Source: Silurus meridionalis (taxonomy: Eukaryota; Chordata; Actinopteri; Siluriformes; Siluridae). From it: 64,000 nt of DNA. The DNA is taken from positions 6,218,632 to 6,282,631 of the forward strand of contig NC_060885.1 in assembly GCF_014805685.1 (NCBI RefSeq), given 5' to 3'. Below the pieces are notes generated by a model. The model was not told the DNA's origin. It was given only the letters and a program-made list of their open reading frames with translations, and made no database searches. Of this stretch, positions 58,801 to 64,000 are shown in pieces. The translations under genes and the position numbers were made by a program. Position 1 is the first letter of the stretch, and every line of letters begins with the position of its first letter.

Positions 58801-58805
58801 CTCAT
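30464..58805 (-). CDS. hhip: Hedgehog-interacting protein, 13 coding exons (span includes introns)
   Basis: HHIP binds Sonic, Indian and Desert hedgehog at the cell surface or in matrix and sequesters them, as a negative-feedback antagonist induced by the pathway. Exons in transcript order: 58805-58530, 54533-54341, 49364-49220, 47404-47203, 41744-41593, 41030-40857, 40597-40454, 39557-39436, 38557-38434, 38079-37949, 37056-36972, 30906-30758, 30660-30464. All borders are AG/GT and the phases join without a break: 2,094 bp, 697 residues. Domains: signal peptide about 1-23, Cys-rich Frizzled-like region about 38-205, beta-propeller about 210-600, two EGF modules (exons 12 and 13), and a hydrophobic C-terminus ending LLDLTSYIV. 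The Hedgehog-binding loop [17 protein letters not shown] is intact; its Asp378 matches the human aspartate that contacts the Shh zinc. ATG has G at -3. HHIPL1/2 paralogues are less likely because the terminal hydrophobic helix is HHIP-like. Oddity: a Gly-rich insert at residues 57-66. Confidence 0.96.
30758..30906 (-). CDS. hhip: hhip coding exon 12, first EGF module (residues 583-632)
   Basis: Acceptor CCTCTAG; donor AGAG|GTGAGA. Encodes [18 protein letters not shown] and GWEGPFC, the first EGF repeat. It is separated from exon 11 by a 6-kb intron and from exon 13 by only 97 bp. Confidence 0.95.
30907..36971 (-). other. hhip intron 11 (6.1 kb)
   Basis: Mostly unique sequence. It includes a GGT-rich stretch (32,185-32,225), a GC-richer block at 32,540-32,760, short A/T tracts and a Tc1-like fragment at its 5' end. 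Several 100-codon frames (for example 33,848-34,309 on both strands) have no recognisable domain. Confidence 0.7.
36660..36839 (+). mobile_element. Tc1-like terminal fragment
   Basis: Ends GCAGGTGGTCATAATGTTAT, then GCCTGATTGGTG and GCCTGATCGGTGT, a partly doubled terminus. It matches the element at 3,250-3,730 in inverse orientation. Confidence 0.7.
36972..37056 (-). CDS. hhip: hhip coding exon 11 (residues 555-582)
   Basis: Acceptor TTACCAG; donor AAAAG|GTACAA. Short 85-bp exon encoding [18 protein letters not shown] and [10 protein letters not shown], the end of the propeller. Confidence 0.94.
37057..37948 (-). other. hhip intron 10
   Basis: 892 bp, unique-looking; no feature recognised. 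Confidence 0.7.
37949..38079 (-). CDS. hhip: hhip coding exon 10 (residues 511-554)
   Basis: Acceptor ATTTCAG; donor AATAG|GTGAGT. Encodes [18 protein letters not shown] and [14 protein letters not shown]. The first dozen residues diverge from human; the rest is closely similar. Confidence 0.94.
38080..38433 (-). other. hhip intron 9 with (CTAA)n microsatellite at 38,266-38,328
   Basis: 354 bp intron. About 15 CTAA units sit near its middle. Confidence 0.85.
38434..38557 (-). CDS. hhip: hhip coding exon 9 (residues 470-510)
   Basis: Acceptor TTACATAG; donor ATGG|GTAAGA. Encodes [18 protein letters not shown] and YVFGDKNG, a late propeller blade. Confidence 0.95.
38558..39435 (-). other. hhip intron 8 with imperfect (GT)n at about 38,910-38,999
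   Basis: 878 bp; otherwise AT-rich with no recognised element. Confidence 0.75.
39436..39557 (-). CDS. hhip: hhip coding exon 8 (residues 429-469)
   Basis: Acceptor TTTGTAG; donor TTATG|GTATGT. Encodes [19 protein letters not shown] and [12 protein letters not shown], matching the human segment with an NGS sequon. Confidence 0.95.
39558..40453 (-). other. hhip intron 7
   Basis: Contains the dispersed repeat at 40,045-40,225; the rest is AT-rich. Confidence 0.75.
40045..40225 (+). repeat. Common fish dispersed repeat fragment
   Basis: GGAGTTTTTCCTTGCCACAG, then AAAGCTCTATACAAATAAAC; the same family as the tail at 20,735-20,860. Confidence 0.65.
40454..40597 (-). CDS. hhip: hhip coding exon 7 (residues 381-428)
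   Basis: Acceptor TATTGCAG; donor GGCAG|GTGAGT. Encodes [14 protein letters not shown] and [18 protein letters not shown], propeller blades with a conserved N-glycosylation sequon NST. Confidence 0.96.
40857..41030 (-). CDS. hhip: hhip coding exon 6 (residues 323-380)
   Basis: Acceptor TTTTCAAG; donor TTGAG|GTGATT. Encodes [15 protein letters not shown] and [17 protein letters not shown], the loop that in human HHIP inserts into the Shh zinc groove. The key aspartate is residue 378 here. Confidence 0.97.
41031..41592 (-). other. hhip intron 5
   Basis: 562 bp AT-rich intron, no feature recognised. Confidence 0.75.
41593..41744 (-). CDS. hhip: hhip coding exon 5 (residues 273-322)
   Basis: Acceptor CTTGCAG; donor CCAG|GTAACA. 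Encodes [16 protein letters not shown] and [18 protein letters not shown], essentially the human propeller sequence. A long open frame on the opposite strand here is a shadow of this exon and intron 4. Confidence 0.96.
45313..45321 (+). promoter_or_regulatory. GLI-like motif GAACACCCA in hhip intron 4
   Basis: One mismatch from GACCACCCA. This variant is known from the FoxA2 floor-plate enhancer. Function here is inference. Confidence 0.25.
46730..46796. repeat. (TA)n microsatellite
   Basis: Perfect TA tract in hhip intron 4. Confidence 0.95.
47203..47404 (-). CDS. hhip: hhip coding exon 4 (residues 205-272)
   Basis: Acceptor TTAACAG; donor AAG|GTAAGA, phase 0. Encodes [11 protein letters not shown], then [20 protein letters not shown] and [16 protein letters not shown], the first blade of the beta-propeller. 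Confidence 0.96.
47405..49219 (-). other. hhip intron 3 (1.8 kb)
   Basis: About 40 per cent is a Tc1-like fossil (47,590-48,330). The rest is unique. Confidence 0.75.
47590..48330 (+). mobile_element. Tc1-like transposon fossil, antisense to hhip
   Basis: TTGGACAATGAATGATGGAG, TTTTGGACAAATGAGTCCAA (the WTDES catalytic region), CTGCCCATCCTCACTGTCAA, TGCCTGGATTGCGGCTCATT, TTTGGGATGAACTGG (end of the NPIE..WDEL region) and GGCAGGTTTTCCAAGAGGCA appear in the order expected for a fish Tc1 transposase. It is truncated at the 5' end and shifted by indels. A short foreign tail is inserted near 47,850. Confidence 0.75.
49220..49364 (-). CDS. hhip: hhip coding exon 3 (residues 157-204)
   Basis: Acceptor TTTGGCAG; donor AACAG|GTATGT, phase 2. 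Encodes [14 protein letters not shown] and GGLCFPDF, the end of the Cys-rich domain. Human HHIP has the same DEFC and GGLCFPDF signatures. Confidence 0.93.
49746..49807. repeat. (TAA)n microsatellite
   Basis: About 20 trinucleotide units. Confidence 0.95.
52657..52670. promoter_or_regulatory. 14-bp palindrome TGGGTGGCCACCCA in hhip intron 2
   Basis: A perfect palindrome; each half is one base from the GLI core TGGGTGGTC. A dimeric or paired binding site is conceivable but untested. Confidence 0.3.
54341..54533 (-). CDS. hhip: hhip coding exon 2 (residues 93-156)
   Basis: Acceptor TTCTCAG then ATATTTTCC; donor GGTAAC after the first base of a codon. Encodes [17 protein letters not shown] and [13 protein letters not shown], the conserved half of the Cys-rich N-terminal domain with its paired cysteines. 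Confidence 0.94.
58085..58260 (+). repeat. tRNA-derived SINE
   Basis: GCGGTAGCTTAGTATTTACA, then TTGGGTTACTGATCAGAAAG, GGGGTTCAAATCTCGG (box B-like) and the body CCACTCTTGGGCCCTTGAGC. Confidence 0.7.
58268..58430 (-). repeat. tRNA-derived SINE, inverted relative to its neighbour
   Basis: The reverse strand reads CTACCTGGTCGCTCAGTGGT, CTGATCAGAAGGTTGTAAG, TTTAAATCCC and CACTCGTGGGCCCTTGACCA, then a tail including AGTCACTTTAAATAAGGGCA. Confidence 0.65.
58530..58805 (-). CDS. hhip: hhip coding exon 1 (residues 1-92)
   Basis: Starts [19 protein letters not shown], a hydrophobic signal peptide. Then comes the basic RRRRC stretch, a KKKERK cluster (48-53), a Gly-rich insert (57-66), and [12 protein letters not shown], which matches the start of the Cys-rich domain. 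The donor follows codon ACG as GTAACC at 58,529, phase 0. The exon lies in strongly GC-rich DNA next to an (AT)n(GT)n tract. Confidence 0.88.
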
Positions 58806-58831
58806 CGCAGAGGAAAGAATTTTTGTATATG

Positions 58832-58896
<65 letters not shown>

Positions 58897-58901
58897 GTAT
58901 G

Positions 58902-58953
<52 letters not shown>

Positions 58954-59640
58954 GGATTATAAGAAATCTGGTTGATTCGGAAAGACGTTTGCAAGAAAAA
59001 AAAAGGTTTATTTTTCCGCACAAACAATTATTATAAACTTAAAAATAAATTGATAAAGTAACTTCGAAATCAAATATCACGTGTATATCAAAAAGTAAAT
59101 AAACCAACAAATTCACGGCAATAAATCAGACTGCAAGTGCGGCTTTGCATTGCCCGACACGTGAAAAAACGTTTCGTTTCATAATGTAAAAATACGCATC
59201 CAAAATTGACTCTCAGCCGGTTTCCTCGTTAAATCCCGTTCAAGCGGTGCGCAAAAAAGTAGCACCAAGTTTAGTCGTGTGAATCTCTCTCTCCTCTCTC
59301 TCTCTATCCTCTCTCCGCGCGCTCACGTGCTCGCCCGTCTCCTCTCTCCGTCTTCTTTTTAACCAGCGCGAGAAGCGGGCCGGATGACGTGCGTCGACGA
59401 GAGCGCGCAATAGGCGAACGCGCAGTGCAGCGCTACCTGTTTGGGACGCGTCGCTCCGATTAGGATGGAGCGGCGCAAATCCTGCACGCGTATTGCGGCC
59501 ATCCCCTGCTCTAACAACCTCCTCCTCCACCTCGTCCTCCTCCTCCTCCTCAGTATTAGAGTGTAGTGTGTGTTAAGGTGTGTTAGAACCATGGTTCTTC
59601 ATCGAGGTCTTTAACTGGCGCATGCAATAATGCACATTTT
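58806..59640 (-). promoter_or_regulatory. hhip: Presumed hhip 5' UTR and promoter, copy A (CpG-rich)
   Basis: Immediately upstream of the ATG is a short leader, then an (AT)n(GT)n tract (58,838-58,950), then unique sequence. About 59,205-59,590 is GC-rich with many CpGs and CT-rich tracts, as in a CpG-island-like promoter. No clear TATA box was seen, so the start site is unknown. The block is repeated almost exactly at about 62,020-62,730. Confidence 0.55.
58838..58950. repeat. (AT)n(GT)n compound microsatellite
   Basis: Starts 33 bp upstream of the hhip ATG, so it probably lies in the 5' UTR or core promoter. A matching tract is at 61,935-62,019. Confidence 0.95.
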
Positions 59641-59720
59641 AAGACGCTGGGAAGAGCGTCAGAGATGAGAGAGAGATAAAGTTGGAATAAATAAGCCATG
59701 GTTCCCAAGTGTGGTCCTGC

Positions 59721-60144
<424 letters not shown>

Positions 60145-60167
60145 GGTGGAACTGTGGTGGAACCTTA

Positions 60168-60171
<4 letters not shown>

Positions 60172-60254
<83 letters not shown>
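60172..60254. repeat. (AT)n microsatellite
   Basis: Present only in copy A of the tandem duplication. Confidence 0.95.
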
Positions 60255-60260
<6 letters not shown>

Positions 60261-60366
60261 CTTTTTACAAACATGTACATATAGTCTCATTATTTACTTG
60301 ATTAAATCATCCACATTAATGGAATGCAGGATGAATATCAAGATGCAAAATATTAACCTAACAAAA

Positions 60367-61934
<1,568 letters not shown>

Positions 61935-62019
<85 letters not shown>
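61935..62019. repeat. (AT)n(GT)n compound microsatellite, copy B boundary
   Basis: Marks the junction between the two copies of the tandem unit. Confidence 0.95.
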
Positions 62020-62022
<3 letters not shown>

Positions 62023-62352
62023 GGATTATAAGAAATCTGGTTGATTCGGAAAGACGTTTGCAAGAAAAAAAAAGGTTTATTTTTCCGCACAAACAATTAT
62101 TATAAACTTAAAAATAAATTGATAAAGTAACTTCGAAATCAAATATCACGTGTATATCAAAAAGTAAATAAACCAACAAATTCACGGCAATAAATCAGAC
62201 TGCAAGTGCGGCTTTGCATTGCCCGACACGTGAAAAACGTTTCGTTTCATAATGTAAAAATACGCATCCAAAATTGACTCTCAGCCGGTTTCCTCGTTAA
62301 ATCCCGTTCAAGCGGTGCGCAAAAAAAAGTAGCACCAAGTTTAGTCGTGTGT

Positions 62353-62383
<31 letters not shown>

Positions 62384-62730
62384 TATCCCTCTCTCCGCGC
62401 GCTCACGTGCTCGCCCGTCTCCTCTCTCCCGTCTTCTTTTTAACCAGCGCGCGAGAAGCGGGCCGGATGACGTGCGTCGACGAGAGCGCGCAATAGGCGA
62501 ACGCGCAGTGCAGCGCTACCTGTTTGGGACGCGTCGCTCCGATTAGGATGGAGCGGCGCAAATCCTGCACGCGTATTGCGGCCATCCCCTGCTCTAACAA
62601 CCTCCTCCTCCACCTCGTCCTCCTCCTCCTCCTCAGTATTAGAGTGTAGTGTGTGTGTTAAGGTGTGTTAGAACCATGGTTCTTCATCGAGGTCTTTAAC
62701 TGGCGCATGCAATAATGCACATTTTAAGAC
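62020..62730 (-). promoter_or_regulatory. Second copy of the hhip promoter-like block (copy B)
   Basis: Nearly identical to 58,951-59,645, including the CpG-rich core and the CT tracts. Differences are mostly length changes in homopolymers and CT runs. It has no exon 1 downstream of it on the minus strand; copy A lies between it and the gene. It is either a true duplicate promoter or an assembly duplicate. Confidence 0.6.
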
Positions 62731-62805
62731 GCTGGGAAGAGCGTCAGAGATGAGAGAGAGATAAAGTTGGAATAAATAAGCCATGGTTCCCAAGTGTGGT
62801 CCTGC

Positions 62806-63214
<409 letters not shown>

Positions 63215-63437
63215 GTGGAACTGTGGTGGAACCTTAAGAGTATGTCTTTTGTACAGTTAGTATGTATTTATTCTGAGAAATATTTGTTTTTATATTAATA
63301 TTTATTTATATATAAATATATTTTTATATACTTTTTACAAACATGTACATATAGTCTCATTATTTACTTCGATTAAATCATCCACATTAATGGAATGCAG
63401 GATGAATATCAAGATGCAAAATATTAACCTAACAAAA

Positions 63438-63553
<116 letters not shown>

Positions 63554-64000
63554 TTTAATTCATAATTTATTTTTATTTGAAGACCCCAATCCTATTTGCC
63601 TAAAACTGTACACTTACAAACTGTAGAGAATGATGATTATTCATATCTCAGAAGGAACCCACAACAATATGGTGAAAAAAAAAAAAACTTTTCAGACTTA
63701 ACAAAGTAAAAAAAAAAAAAGCATTATAGTACACTCCTGGGCAGAAAAAAAAGAAAAGAAAAAAAGTCTGCAAATTAAAACGTGTTAAGCTTCGAAATGA
63801 TTTAATCGGGAATCATCGGTCAGAAAATTTTGCAAGAATGAAATGCACTCCTCAGACCTTCTGTGCCACTGTTTTCTTGTTTACTTTTGCTGCATTAAAA
63901 TGTTTGGTGGAAAAGTAGAAGTTAGAAAGGTTGACTCTTCCTTCTGTGAATTGCTGGTCACAGGTTTACCCACAAAGTTTAAACTTCATAAAAAAAATCA

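Noticed and set aside
58458..58975. Plus-strand frames of 154-164 codons opposite hhip exon 1
   Set aside because: Antisense shadows of the GC-rich exon continued through a dinucleotide repeat.

Overview
The window is vertebrate genomic DNA, almost certainly from a teleost fish. The evidence is one large multi-exon gene with vertebrate splice sites, many fish-type Tc1/mariner, MITE, DIRS-like, L1-like and tRNA-SINE remnants, and long (AT)n, (CA)n, (CTAT)n and (CT)n microsatellites. Several dispersed repeats, including one with a 'TTTTCCTTGCCACAG' core, resemble families abundant in otophysan fishes such as catfishes. That taxonomic hint is recall, not a search result.

The only complete gene is hhip (hedgehog-interacting protein) on the minus strand. 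Its stop is at 30,464 and its ATG at 58,805. I could place all 13 coding exons with GT/AG borders and consistent phases. They sum to 2,094 bp (697 codons plus stop), close to the 700 residues I recall for human HHIP. The product is a secreted or membrane-tethered decoy receptor for Hedgehog ligands, with a Cys-rich N-terminal domain, a beta-propeller, two EGF modules and a hydrophobic C-terminal tail.

Layout: 1-17,780 is intergenic and repeat-dense. It holds a DIRS-like remnant, an isolated calcium-binding-EGF-like exon on the minus strand (2,772-2,894), several Tc1-type fragments, and a nearly intact Tc1 transposon (9,436-11,031) nested in an older MITE. 17,781-27,770 continues with a split Tc1-like element, a non-LTR reverse transcriptase fragment and a minus-strand L1-like remnant. 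About 27,770-30,463 is the probable hhip 3' UTR. 30,464-58,805 is the hhip coding span; its introns carry Tc1 fossils, SINEs, microsatellites and some GC-richer stretches that look like candidate regulatory DNA. 58,806-59,640 is the presumed hhip 5' UTR and promoter, CpG-rich.

The most unusual structure is at the right end. The promoter region plus adjoining simple repeats (unit about 3.07 kb) is present twice in tandem, at 58,838-61,934 and from 61,935 past the window end, while coding exon 1 is present once. It is either a recent (AT)n-bounded duplication of the hhip promoter or a false (haplotypic) duplication in the assembly.

Hedgehog feedback is the biological theme. HHIP is a known GLI-induced Hedgehog antagonist, and the window holds an exact GLI core downstream of the gene (17,027) and near-consensus GLI motifs in introns. 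I found no CRISPR array, prokaryotic operon, tRNA or rRNA gene.
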